From Symsagittifera roscoffensis (taxonomy: Eukaryota > Xenacoelomorpha > Acoela > Convolutidae), in contig NW_026971569.1 in NCBI RefSeq assembly GCF_963678635.1, positions 1 through 31,740 of the forward strand: a stretch of DNA of 31,740 nt, in the 5' to 3' direction. The notes beneath the pieces were generated by a model, which saw only the letters and a program-made list of their open reading frames with translations, was not told the origin of the DNA and did not search any database. The position numbers were made by a program, and so were the translations under genes. Numbering within the stretch: position 1 is the first letter of the stretch; the number at the start of each line of letters is the position of its first letter. Shown one piece after another: positions 21,221-31,511 of this stretch.

Positions 21221-24200
21221 TTAAAGAAAAAAAGCGACCTTATATGTGTTTTTCATCCTACGTTTATTGATGCCACTTAATAACCTTTTGCATGACTCTA
21301 CGTTGTCTCCTGAAGCTTGTAAATTTATAAATTGATCGTCCGTCATCAGTGCTTGTTCTTTGATGTTCCCTTTTGGCTCGTATAAGCACACAAGAAGGGC
21401 CTTCTGACATTTGGTGAATGCACTTGATCCACATCCAATTCGAGTACTGTTTTCCCACATTATCTATATCAAATGGTAACAGTTGCGTAAATAAATGGTA
21501 CTCAAAATCAAAAAAAATCTTTTGCAGAAATAAAGTTTTTAAGAGCTCATCATCAGCGTTCAGGGGTTTCACGATATATCTTCAAAAATACCTTCACAGA
21601 ATTACTATACTAGAAGACGTGTAAAAACTCGATTTCAGCGGTTTTATAATTGAAACTGCAAAATCATACCGCGAGCTAGTTTTTAAGTTCCTAATGAATG
21701 TTTAAGTTTTTTATACGTTCAGTCCGTTTTCATTGATACAGAGAGCCACTGAGCTTTTGTTAAGGTGTAGTGTGGAGTAAACTTATTCAAACCAAGAAAA
21801 CCTTGAGATATGTACTGGTCGAAACTTTTGTTTTTGCTTTCCTTTAGTTTGATAAATTAGACTGTTACAACTATTCTAAAGAACAAAAAATCTTTTATGA
21901 TTAAACGGTTTTTGTTTTGATATTTCTAAAAAAAATACTTTTTCCCTCCTTTTTACGCGTGCTTCATCGTTGGCTGCTTAAGTGGATTATCCAGAAGTGA
22001 GACTTTTTAAAAAAGGTTATCTAAAAATTATATGTCAAAACCAGACATGGACACAAAAATTGGAAACAACTCAAGTGGACAATAACCATATAAATTGTTA
22101 CAAAAAAGATTAATAAAATATATTGCAGAGCAAAGATGATGAAAAAAAGTGAATTATAAGCAAAGTTAACAAAAAATAATTAATAATTGTAAAGTAGAGA
22201 AAAGACACAATTTCGGTTGTCTGAGGAAACATTTATTGGCATAAAACAAGTACCTACATTTAACATCACCTACAATTAACAAATACCACAATCGAATCTG
22301 TCTCGAGAAAAAAAAAGTAACAGTCTTTCATGTAATCAAACGTCAAACGTTATTGAATGAAACCGTACTTGATGCTGAGAATAAGTCTTGTTTCCATTTC
22401 TCAGACTTTCAATTTTTAGGTTTTGTAATCTATAAACAAAAAATGGAAGAAATTTGCTCGAAAATTAAAAGCACAGTAATAAAAAGAAGTTTTTTAGATC
22501 GTTAAAAAATGTTTACAATTTTTTGAAAATGCGAATTTCGATCAATTTTTATTTCAATATAAACAAGCGGGAAACTACAAGCGCACGAAGAGAAGCTGAC
22601 CTCCATATAATTTTTACCGCTTTGCCATTAGCGATTTGCCTCAATTAGTTCCTTGAATAATAAAGTGGACGCTTTTGATTATTGTCAACTCCAATCAGCC
22701 TTGTTCTTTCTGTACAGCAACCAAAACTCCCAGTTCATAATTATCAGTCTTTCGTAGGTATCGGTCTTCATTTGAATAATTTTTACTAAAGTATCGACCT
22801 TCATCCACGAGAGAAAAAACTCAAAAAATATTACTATTTGCAAGAAAAAAATCGCACCATCAAATCTAAAAAAAAATGTTTTTACAGACAAACCAGGATC
22901 GAAACACAAATTTTTACCGTAAAGATATTGAAAATGGGAAAGTGACGCCGTCATGAATCTTCTTCTAGTCATGCAACGTTGTCTTTTTGGCCTATTGGAT
23001 ACTTAGACGAGCGTCAACTTCAAACTTCAATAGCTCTACGGTAAAACTTATGTTTTGATTGTAGCAGTGTTCAATTTTAACCGTGTTATTCGTATTTGAG
23101 AAAAATGTCTTTTTTTGACAAAAAAAATAACTTTAACCTGTGTAAATGCTCCGTAGTCTTTTGCACTTGTTTTGTTGCTGCATGATTCAAATGGTTCATT
23201 GCCGCCAGGAAATTGGTACACTAATTTGGTATCATACCAGCTCTTCATCAATTTGTCGACCTCCTCGATCGAAAAATGGGTTTTCCATTCCCCTTTTAAT
23301 GTTCCAGTATTCATTCCTTTGAAGAAAGTTGGTTTTAATTTACGAATTTGTAGTAAAAAAGTATGTAACTGTTGTCAAAATATAATATTAACCAAAATAA
23401 CAGACAAATTCAGACAATCTATCAAACTGATTGATCAAATTCAGTTCATAATTGGCCAAGTTTTGTATTTTTGTTTTCGAAATTTGAGATTACCACAATA
23501 ATTCTTCAACGCATGACAATTCATTGAAAGCAATGCAATGAATCAGACAACTCTTCTAACTAACCTTGTTTTTGACTTTGCGGCGATATAATGACAATGT
23601 TGACTTCTTGGTCACAATATCTTATTTGATTTTGTCCCAGAATGTATCCAGCTTCCACATCAGCTTCGTAAGCTATAAAAAACTGAACCAAAGTTAAAAT
23701 CAGTTATCTGACAAACTAAAGTGAAAAACAGAAAATCTTTATGCTTAAAAAACATGTGAGTTGAATTCTTTCTAAACGTCGGTTCCACATTGATAGTTGG
23801 TTGAGAAATCAAAAACCAATCGCTTGAGTTGTTTTGAACACGTTCGGTAACTAAAAAAAGTCAAGGCATTCGTGACAATTTCCAAAATAGGCAAATAATA
23901 GGCAATAATGAAAAATGCAAAAAAAATGTTCAGCGTGAAGATTATTATAAAGTCTATTTTTTTGAATCAAATCAACAAAACTAAATTTAGAAGTAACTAA
24001 AATTAGTCAAAACTAAAATAAAAAGCAAACTGTAGACGCCTTATTTGAGAACTTATCAGGTCAGCTTTGGAGGTTTTCAGAAAATTAAGTTTCCAGTTTC
24101 GATAAGTTTGTGATAGGTTTTGCAATATATTAGTTTAACGAGAACTAAAAATTGCAGTTTTTTGGCTTTATCGAGCAGATAAATGTTTTTTAAACGTTTT

Positions 24201-27200
24201 TGTCATTTTTTTCTGCAAGTATTTAAGATATAGGGTTCAAGTTTTCAAATAATAAAGGCTTAGGCGGGACCAATTTTGGGAAAATTTTCTCTCAAAAGCG
24301 TAAATTAGCTAATATCAAACAACTAGGCTTGGAAATGTTCTTGCTCTGAAAATCCTCGCAACCAAAAAATTTCCAATTATATCTGTTTTGACGACACTTT
24401 CATTAAAGTTCTCGTGAACTTACATCGAATTTTACACACAACCTAACTGTTAGGGAAAGTTCTGTCTATATATTGGAGCAGTATTTAGTTCGAAATATTT
24501 GCCAAATTATTTGTTTATTTGAAGTATTTGTTTATTATCTTGATCATCAGCAAAAACTTTTTCATAAGTGTCAGCCGTTTTCAATGACGGGCCAAGTAAA
24601 TTTTTTTTATATATAATCTGTCGTACTTAGGCAGCATAAGGTGTCAGCATAGCTCATGAGTTTACCACAAAGCTTAAATGAGCCACTTAGTGTTATTTCT
24701 GTATATTGTTTCCTAGAATCTTTCCACAGCAAGAGTACCTCCAAAACTAGTTATGAGTACTTGCTAATTCAAGCGTTCGAAACAAGGATTCTAAGTTTCA
24801 GAACGGATAAGTTTTTTTCAATTAAATATTTTTAGGATGGGTCAAAAATTTAAGCCTTTATCTTGACTATTTGCAGAGGAAAGTGAAAAAAAAAACTTTA
24901 ATTTGCTCGTTGAAATAGAGAAACTGAAATTTATTTGTCCCGTGACAGTATTAGTTCAGGTTTCTAAGTTCAAAAATCAGGAAGCTCGACCAAGCTAATC
25001 AGACGACCACGATGAGGAAAGTAACTTGTTGACTATTCTAAAGAGAACTCTTAAAACAAAATTGCGCAAATCTGTTTCAAGAGGGTTTTAAAGAGCAGAA
25101 GTTTTAAAGTCTGAATGAGTTACTTCAATTTTAATTATTTGAGATTCTGATTTTGTGCGAAATCAGATTATTGCTGGAGCTCGATTATTATAAATGAGGA
25201 TATAATCATAATAACATAATAATTTTGAATTTGAGACTGGTTGGTAATTGAATCCGCTGATGATTGCTGATCAACAAAATTTAGAAAACGTGGTCTGATG
25301 GTCGGAATCGATGACCAATTATCAAATAAGATGAGGTTTGGGACACCTGATAATCGGATTGCTTCTCTCCCTCATACCAGGATTGTGACTGCCGATGATT
25401 GGGTTTGACTCCGGTATTTGGTAATCAATGGGTTTTACATCACTGATGAATAGCAGGATATCTCGCGTAAGTAATCAGTCTGGAAAAACTGTTGTCAAAG
25501 TCTATTATGAGTCTGTCATTTAAAGGTTGTGTCTCAGTTAAACAGTAAATTTTGAAATAAACTCAAAAAAAATACCCATTTTCTAAAATATGCAAGTCAT
25601 TGAGCTTGAATCTAATAGCGCAGAGGCAAAAAACTATTTCACCTAAACCATAGGCGTAGATAATGAGTTTTAGGTTGGCTTGAATATAAAAACGCACATC
25701 ATTCATTTAATTTACGTGATTTTCTTCCGAGTAAGAGTTTGAAAAAACAAACGTCTGGTCGGATCCAAAATATTCCTGAAAATTACCCTGCTTAAAGCAA
25801 TTGAAGTAGAGGTTAAAGGGTTTTTCATGTAGTTGTAGATTTGCATCCTTGGTTGATTGAAACAGGATTTTTTTTGTCAAAAACTAAAAAAACTATTTCA
25901 ACAAATCATCAACCTAGATTGTGGGTTTTATATTGGCTTGAATCTGAAAACCCAGATCATTCATTAAATTTACTTTTTTTCCAAGTTCAGAGTATAAATA
26001 ACAGATATCCTGTCCGAAACAAAAAAATCACAAACATTACTCTAATTCAAACCATGGAAGTAGAAAATACATGATTTTTCATTTTTTTGTAGATTTTGCT
26101 TCCATGGTTGAAGCAGGATGTTTGTTTTGTAACAAACATAAAAAATTATCTCACCCAAATCATCGTCGTAGATAATGGGGCTTAGATTGGCTTTGGTGCG
26201 ATATTCCTTGTGTGCTTTCCAAATTGTTTGCATCAGAGGTTCTCCTGTGAGAAAAGCATCAATTCGCCTGAAATGAAAATTGATTCATTCGCAAATTCGC
26301 ATGATTCGACCAGTTTTTTCCTTCGTGTAAAATAACCAACCAAAAATTGATTTCTTAACCTAATTTTTTTTTGGTCTGATACAATTTTCCTATCTCTGCT
26401 CCTTTTGTAATTATGTTTTTTTTTTCAAAAGTATACGTTTATCAATTTGTGCTGTAAAATTAAACTACTTTCAACGATGGTTTTGTGATATTAAAAATGA
26501 ACCGGAATGGATATCGGAACGAAAATTTAATTGTTGTTTGAAAGCCAGACTTTTTCTCAGGATATGAAAGTTATTTTGTTAAGCATCTTTTAACGTTTTT
26601 TGAACTTAATTCAAATCTTTTCATATTTATCTTAATTGAAACTTGAAATACACCTAAATTTTGTTTAATCAAAACTCAGCATACTAAATACCACCCCTTT
26701 TTTATATACAAAGAATTGTCCTTTTCTAAAAAATTTGTGTGGATCTTAAATACCGTGAAAAAACCAGAAAAGGAAGTATCATCAAATAAGACATAAAAAA
26801 AGCTTTCCAAATAAAAAGTTGGAATTTTTTTGTTATCTTTTTTTATAATAAACAAAAAAGCAAATTGTCATGAAAGAATATTGCTGGAGGTGACTTTTAA
26901 AGACAACTGATAATTAAAATAAATCTAAATCTAGATCAATATGACTTCGATTATGCTTATATGTTCTCAAAATTTCCTGTTTATTTTTCCATAGCTAGCA
27001 GTCTTATCAATGGATTATGAATGCTAGCTCCTGTCTTAATTGTCAATGGATTTATTTATTATTCAATATAACCAATTTTTGGTACTAATATAAGACCAAC
27101 TTTTCAATGAACAACCTTCGGCGCCAATATCAATATACACTAAAACTGTGAGAAAGCGCGGGAAAAAAAGCAGTTGGTCACAAAATTTGTCACTAATATC

Positions 27201-27506
27201 ATCTTTGAGCAGTTTTTCTGCAATAACTGATCCTCGTTTGTTGAAAAAAAACATCGAACAAAACGACAAACTCATATGACAAAAAATGAATTGATATACA
27301 TTTAATTTTGATAAATTTTATTTAAAAAGCAATTATGTGTTATGATCATAGCAAAGGGAGAATAAAAGGCGTACTTACTTGTCCATTTTAATTTGATGTT
27401 CATCGTAATTAATATGTTGGCCATTGAAATGGTGGAAAGATAAGAAAAAAAGTTTGAAGTCCAGCAAAGCGAATATATGCTTGATGATACTTGAAAACGA
27501 ATCCAT
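21221..27506 (-). CDS. Five-exon divergent CAP/SCP-TAPS domain protein (256 aa)
   Basis: Coding exons on the minus strand are 27506-27379, 26267-26155, 23672-23565, 23316-23138 and 21463-21221. They total 771 bp, all junctions keep frame, and introns begin with GT (GTAAGT, GTGAGA, GTTAGT, GTTAAA) and end with AG. The start is the first ATG after an in-frame TAA 15 bases upstream. CAP hallmarks in order are AHKEYR with IIYDDDL (about residues 61-80), KSWYD (about 142), the CAP1-like GAFTQIMWENST across the exon 4/5 join (about 171-182), IGCG, and the CAP2-like LLVCLYEPKGNI. CAP proteins are usually secreted; the N-terminus here (about residues 7-25) is only moderately hydrophobic, so a signal peptide is uncertain. 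The histidine of the usual GHxTQ motif is alanine, and the WYxE glutamate is threonine, so the family's central cavity tetrad looks lost. A 45-residue tail with one cysteine follows CAP2. Exons 2-5 are well supported; exon 1 is less certain. Exact role unknown. Confidence 0.8.
21464..23137 (-). other. Intron 4 of the CAP gene (1674 bp)
   Basis: It starts with GTTAAAGTT after the codon pair ACA CAG and ends with TTTGATATAG before ATA ATG TGG. The only notable content is an exon-5-like fragment around 22683-22810, on the same strand. The open frames seen here on either strand otherwise lack family motifs. Confidence 0.7.
22683..22810 (-). pseudogene. Possible decayed copy of CAP exon 5
   Basis: On the minus strand the translation GVLVAVQKEQG, followed by a stop, resembles the exon 5 segment ALLVCLYEPKGN. 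Upstream, in another frame, SWMKVDTLVK sits where MWENSTRIG would be expected. A frameshift would be needed to join the two parts, and the conserved cysteines and the GN of CAP2 are missing. An alternative final exon is possible, because an AG with T-rich sequence precedes the segment, but decay or chance similarity seem more likely. Confidence 0.25.
25590..25820 (-). pseudogene. Relic duplicate of CAP exon 2 region, distal copy
   Basis: Minus-strand sequence at 25643-25680 reads CAAGCCAACCTAAAACTCAT then ATCTACGCC, against AAAGCCAATCTAAGCCCCAT then ATCTACGAC in the live exon. A GTGAAA donor-like site sits where the live exon has GTGAGA. Exon-upstream similarity resumes at 25697 after loss of about 75 bp that includes the equivalents of AHKEYR. 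The deletion makes it unusable as exon 2. Confidence 0.6.
25821..26075 (-). pseudogene. Relic duplicate of CAP exon 2 region, proximal copy
   Basis: This copy matches the live exon 2 segment at an offset of about 255 bp and the distal relic at about 258 bp. The intron part is especially clear: on the plus strand TTGTAGATTTGCATCC and TTGGTTGATTGAAACAGG match TTGTAGATTTTGCTTCC and ATGGTTGAAGCAGG at 26088. The donor GT of the live exon is changed (TTGAAATAG), an in-frame TAG has arisen, and the same internal ~75-bp loss is present as in the distal relic. Confidence 0.65.
26268..27378 (-). other. Intron 1 of the CAP gene (1111 bp)
   Basis: It is bounded by GTAAGTACG at 27378 and TTTTCATTTCAG at 26268, both good nematode splice signals. 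A 70-codon minus-strand frame (27275-27063) lies inside, but it has no recognised motif, and including it is not needed for frame continuity between exons 1 and 2. Confidence 0.65.
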
Positions 27507-28322
27507 TGGCTTTTTGGTTTTTTACGACAGTTTAGAATAGAAAAGTGCCAAACAGAAATCCTTATATCTGCAAACCAAATTTCAAGTTAATTTTTTAAAA
27601 AAATGATAATTTATCTTTTCAAAGCTTTAATTCTACGAGCTCTTACTGTGTCTTTTGTCATTTTAGCGGAATCGAGTTGACAAAAGAAGTAATCAAATAA
27701 ACCGAGCCTAGTTATTTTTAAGAGACTGAGTTTAGATTTACTATAAAACCATGTGAGTAAAAATAAAGCACAAAAAAGTGCAAAAAGCATTTGATGGTGA
27801 AAATTTGTTTTCTTACTTGAAAACTCAAACTAATTAAAAAATCGTTCTTTGATATGCAACAAAATCAACTGTCATGAAGATCTGAAAAATATTGAAACTT
27901 TGCTGTCTCTGTTTGCCTGATGAACGTTTGGTTCTTGAAATTACTTTGGCTACTCATTTCGTATAAATCCTTTTTCGAAAACAAAACGTAGTTTTCAAAA
28001 CTTGGGCTTACTTTTTTTTGGGCAGTTTTGAGTTTTTTCTCATAAAAAACGCTAAAAATTACCTTGAAATTTATACAAACCTTAGGTCTAGCCTTCGTTA
28101 AATCAAATACTATATGCAGATAAGCCATAGATCTAGAGTGAATAACCAATAATTGGTTTCGATTACTTACGATAGTAATACGGGACCTAAAGTAAATGAT
28201 CAATAAAATCATAGACCTAAAGTAAATGATCAATAATTGGTTTCAATGGCTTACGATAGTTATACTGGTCTGAAAATGCATGCCAGTTTGCACTAAGTTT
28301 TGCATCGTAGTGAATTTTCTCC
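27507..28322. other. Upstream region of CAP gene, possible divergent promoter region
   Basis: No supported gene. A 122-codon minus-strand frame (28233-27865) has no recognised motif, and part of it is made of a local direct repeat. The region separates the minus-strand CAP gene from a possible plus-strand transcript starting downstream of a TATA box at 28323. Confidence 0.5.
28126..28267. repeat. Direct repeat units with GACCTAAAGTAAATGATCAA
   Basis: 28126-28185 and 28210-28267 are two diverged copies of a ~60-bp unit: CATAGAtCTAgAGTgAAT, CAATAATTGGTTTC, CTTACGATAGT and ATAC. A partial unit (GACCTAAAGTAAATGATCAA at 28184) sits between them. The repeat contributes to the open frame on the opposite strand, a reason to distrust that frame. 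Confidence 0.75.
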
Positions 28323-28329
28323 TATATAA
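28323..28329 (+). promoter_or_regulatory. TATA-box-like element
   Basis: TATATAA lies in the context CTCCTATATAAACGG, 117 bases before the first ATG of a possible small plus-strand gene. The match to the core promoter element is good, but TATA-like strings are common in AT-rich DNA. Confidence 0.35.
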
Positions 28330-28426
28330 ACGGAGTAAATATCTGTTCATGCTACGCGAGTTATTCTCAGCGAAAAATAAAAAACATTCAGTGTGAAAAC
28401 ATCACTTAGCTTGGACAATCCTTACT

Positions 28427-28438
28427 CTTCACGTGAAG
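28427..28438. promoter_or_regulatory. 12-bp perfect palindrome containing an E-box
   Basis: CTTCACGTGAAG is a perfect palindrome with CACGTG at its centre, ending two bases before an ATG. CACGTG is the core site of several bHLH and bZIP factors. Its place next to the start codon, inside the presumed 5' leader, is odd for a promoter site, so function is uncertain. Confidence 0.3.
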
Positions 28439-28439
28439 T

Positions 28440-28609
28440 ATGAAATTTGTGCTAATAGGGAAAACTGGCGATTTGAGACCTGAATTACATTGGTAAGTCA
28501 TTGAACCAAATTATTGATAGTTTCATCGAGGGTAGCGCTGATCATTTATTCTTGTTCTATGCAAATTTTTAGCGTTTTTGAAGGAAATATTGTTCAAAGT
28601 GGACCGTGA
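28440..28609 (+). CDS. Possible two-exon micro-ORF (29 aa)
   Basis: Exon 28440-28492 starts with MKFVLIGKTGDL and ends at a strong donor, GTAAGTCATT. An AG acceptor at 28571-28572 (CAAATTTTTAG) keeps frame and gives a second exon, CVFEGNIVQSGP, then TGA at 28607. The implied intron is 80 bp. A TATA-like element lies upstream. It could be a leader peptide, the start of a larger gene whose later exons I cannot place, or chance. The next good acceptor (TTTTCAG at 28715) would create an immediate stop in this phase. No family recognised. Confidence 0.25.
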
Positions 28610-30925
28610 AAACAGGCATTTTACAGAGTAAAAACCTGAGCTTGCGCTTAATTTTTCCACAAAACCGAACAAAAAGATAGATCAAAACCGAACAAAAATT
28701 GCAATTACGTTTTCAGAAAAAAATTACCTCTAAACAAAAATTGAAAAAGCAAAAGTCAAATTTGGATGAATTTCGATTACTGCATAGAGCAAGTTTGGTA
28801 TTTATAAAGCTGCATTTATACTCAAAATTGCATGAAGGAACCAATATTCGAAAAGAACCGCTTTGTGCAACACTGATTTCATTCAAAGAGACCAACTACA
28901 TCAATTTTCAAAAAACCTCCTTTATTTTAGCAGCAATGATCAGAATGATTATTTCGTATAATATGACGTTTATGAACACAATTCTAGGTCATCTAATTTC
29001 ATCCCTTGATTTAGATTTAATCATCTTTTTTTAAAAGAGGAAAAATGAAGATCATTAAGATAAGAATTAATGATTAACGAAACAATTAGTTAAATGATAT
29101 TTTTTTTTCTTTTTTTGTGGTTATTTATTGTTTCCAATACCTTTAAAAATAATTAAAAGCTATTTTAGGGCCAAGATAAGACACCGCTTCGCCAAGAAAC
29201 AGTCAAAAATTCATTTTAATTTGTTTCTTTACGAAAGGCCGACTATCGTGTTAAGTTTTTTATCCGAATCCAATTTAGCAGATAAAATCGTTTATCTTAA
29301 TGAAACTTCAGGACCGAACTTCCACTAGTAAAAAAAACAATTTTGAATAGTTGTAAATAATTTTGGTTTGTTTAAAAGATTTTAGTTATTAAATTGTTAT
29401 TTTCATGTCGAGTGATTGTAGTAGTCAGATTTTTGTCTCTCATTTATCAATCTCACTGCTAATTATTCCATAATGTCATGTTTTCGATTTTTAAGTTTGG
29501 AGGTTCATCATTTCAAGGTTCCAGTTTTTGCCCCCTCCCCCGCTTAGAAAGTTAAAAAACTTCATATAACTTAACACAGCAATGATTTTTATCAAGAATT
29601 TCACCCAGGGATGCAAAAGTCAAGTGGAAAACTTCGAAAAGCTAAATTAAAAGTAGACTTCTCTTAGATGTTATTCTTTTTGTGCGACTAACAACTCTAC
29701 TGAAACAGGTTTCTTGAAATAAGTTAAATTTGAAAAAAAATTCTTAAAAATTTCACTGATGTTTGCATGAAATTGCAGGCTGTGAGAGGAGCGTTCATTC
29801 AATGTCTAGCAATATGTAATTCTAATAGTGTTTATTTTGTTGATTTTATTGTAGTTTTTTTACAAGATTCTAAGACCTTTTAAAACATTTCAAGATACAA
29901 AAATTGAATTCGGAACCAATTCAGGCAATTTAAGCATCTTTTTTTTTCCAAGAATATAAACAAGAAAAGCTTCTCGATTGAAGTGATTACATGGAAAAAA
30001 TCAAAACACCAAATAAAAATAGCTTATCATCTTTGAAACTGTACTGTTTTGCTGTTGTACCTCTTAGCTTGATGTTTTGCAAAGAGCTGGCATAGATGTG
30101 GCACAAGAATGAATACCCAGATTTCCGAAAGAAAAAACGTTTCTTAAAAAAGCAATCTTGTTATCCTTCTTTTAAGGCTGCCTAGGGATGGGACAAGAAA
30201 CTCTGATGGAGGCATATTTGATGAAGACAGTAGATTATCGACTGCCACCGCAAAATCACACTAAAATGTTACACATATCACTAAAACTACGGCCATCTGA
30301 CTTTCCACAGATGTTCTACCAATACGTACAATAAAAGTAATAGAAAAAATATTATAAATTTCTACCAAGAGTAATAACCAGCTTTGAAAACTTGATAGCA
30401 TTCGCAACAATATCACTTGATTGAAATTGCAGTATTGAATCTCAGATAAAACAACAAGTTTTATAGCAATGTACATTTGTTTTAGGTGCTCAGTTGTTTG
30501 TTGATGCATTCAATCTTAACCATAGATGACAGGCCTCAAAAAGGTCGATACAGTTTTTGAAATTTGTTTTAGAAGCCATGCCTCCCCTAGAACATCAAAT
30601 TGGCGATGCTTATTAATATTTTTTGCTTTTTGAAAATTTTGTATTACCGGCGTTGATTCCAAGATGGTTCAGCGCTAATTCCAAAAACTTAACCGTGATT
30701 CCGAAATGATTCAGCCTTTGTTTAGAACTTGGTGCACTAATACCTTGCCGATACATTATTCATCTATATTTCAGACTTGATTTTGAATTAATCAGCCACG
30801 AAAATCATTGATTTGGTTTTCCAGAAGCAACGAAGCGTACCATTACGACTTCAAACCGGGGAGGCGAAATTCAAGCGAAAAATTTCAAAAATGATCTGTT
30901 GCAATTATAATGAGTTCTTTGTTTT
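28610..30925. other. Gene-poor stretch with weak ORFs only
   Basis: Several open frames occur (28699-29034 plus, 29128-29328 plus, 30261-30509 minus) but none carries a recognised motif. The best of them as an exon candidate is listed separately. A C-rich patch, TTTTGCCCCCTCCCCCGC, stands out at about 29527-29544. No RNA gene or mobile element was identified. Confidence 0.5.
29169..29328 (+). CDS. Possible terminal exon of an unknown gene
   Basis: An acceptor-like CTATTTTAG at 29160-29168 is followed by 52 open codons and TAG. The stretch has less poly-A/poly-T and a more balanced residue mix than its surroundings, for example KIRHRFAKKQ near the start and NLADKIVYLNETSG near the end. I cannot place an upstream exon with a matching phase and do not recognise a family. 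Chance is a real alternative. Confidence 0.2.
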
Positions 30926-31254
30926 TCATCTTTTTGAGTATGGCATTTCCAGAAAATTCCACTGGTTCCCGCAATAAACCGAATTTCTTAAAGGTATAGA
31001 ACGTCCAGATTCAATTTTGTGATAACAAATTACGATAGCTTGAGACTTAGTTTTAAGAAAAGTTTGTTTATCTCCAATTGAAACCATTGATAGATGAGAT
31101 ACTGAAATCATCAAAAACAAAAATTTCTGGCTCAATCATTTCTGTAACGTTCTCGAAGTAAATCAGAACGAATCTTAGCAAAAAACTTTTCATTGTAATT
31201 AAATACTGTCCACAAAGTGAGACGTGAACTAGAGCCAATCGGCTTTTCGTCCAT
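30926..31254 (-). CDS. Two-exon hypothetical protein (93 aa)
   Basis: Exon 1 (31254-31149) starts MDEKPIGSSSRLTLW after an in-frame upstream stop. A 47-bp intron (31148-31102, GTTACAG to TTGATGATTTCAG) joins it in frame to exon 2 (31101-30926), which ends NQWNFLEMPYSKR and a stop. The intron size and TTTCAG acceptor fit nematodes; the donor GTTACA is weak. If unspliced, exon 1 would stop after about 40 codons. No domain is recognised. The sequence is hydrophilic, with no clear signal peptide or membrane segment. It may be a fragment of a larger gene. Confidence 0.4.
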
Positions 31255-31511
31255 GTTCAATTCACAAAAGCATCAAAGGTGTGCATTAATGAGTGGTTAT
31301 GTTTAATTCATGACAATTGCAAAAAAGTGAGAGGAACGAGTAATAAGATTAATCTTGATTGCAGGTTTCTGTTACAATTGACCAGCCTAAACAAAAAGAC
31401 CCCCAAACAAATTTCTACTCTCAACTCACTATGATTTTACGATAAATGATTGCGAATTTTTTGCCGGTAAGCTATAACGAGAGAGAACTGAATCTTTTCT
31501 TTTTTCTTTAG
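31255..31511. other. Region between the minus-strand hypothetical gene and the plus-strand Cys-rich exon
   Basis: The two candidates point away from each other here, so this could hold divergent promoters. No TATA element was picked out. A GTAAGC donor-like site at 31468 and the TTTCTTTAG acceptor at 31511 bound a 44-bp potential intron, but the short ATG-initiated frame before it does not join in phase. Confidence 0.35.

Larger units (their letters stand above)
23673..26154 (-). other. Intron 2 of the CAP gene (2482 bp)
   Basis: It opens with GTGAGATAAT after exon 2 and closes with TTTTTTATAG before exon 3. This is long for a Caenorhabditis-type intron. Its first 550 bases (minus-strand sense) contain two degenerate tandem copies of the exon 2 region, annotated separately. 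The remainder (23673-25590) shows no gene. Confidence 0.7.

Noticed and set aside
21264-21624. Overlapping open frames around CAP exon 5 (102 codons minus, 68 codons plus)
   Set aside because: They are shadows of the real exon 5 frame, which alone carries the CAP signatures and joins in phase with exon 4.
22685-22972. 95-codon minus-strand ORF inside intron 4
   Set aside because: No family resemblance in this frame over its full length, and it includes intron-like T-rich sequence. Only its final part overlaps the possible exon 5 relic, in a different frame.
23172-23501. 109-codon plus-strand ORF
   Set aside because: It is antisense to CAP exon 4 and its flanking intron and shows no motif of its own.
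27063-27275. 70-codon minus-strand ORF within intron 1
   Set aside because: Residue mix is slightly gene-like, but there is no motif and exons 1 and 2 already join in frame without it.
27865-28233. 122-codon minus-strand ORF, the longest single frame in the window
   Set aside because: Its N-terminal part is encoded by the local direct repeat (IIYFRS occurs twice), and no domain or start context supports it. An upstream exon of the CAP gene cannot be fully excluded.
28699-29034. 111-codon plus-strand ORF beginning near a TTTTCAG
   Set aside because: Joining it to the 28440 exon at that acceptor gives an immediate stop. Both strands are open here and no family is recognised.
30261-30509. 82-codon minus-strand ORF with a hydrophobic core resembling a chemoreceptor helix
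   Set aside because: Hydrophobicity is expected from T-rich codons, and there are no neighbouring exons or receptor motifs.
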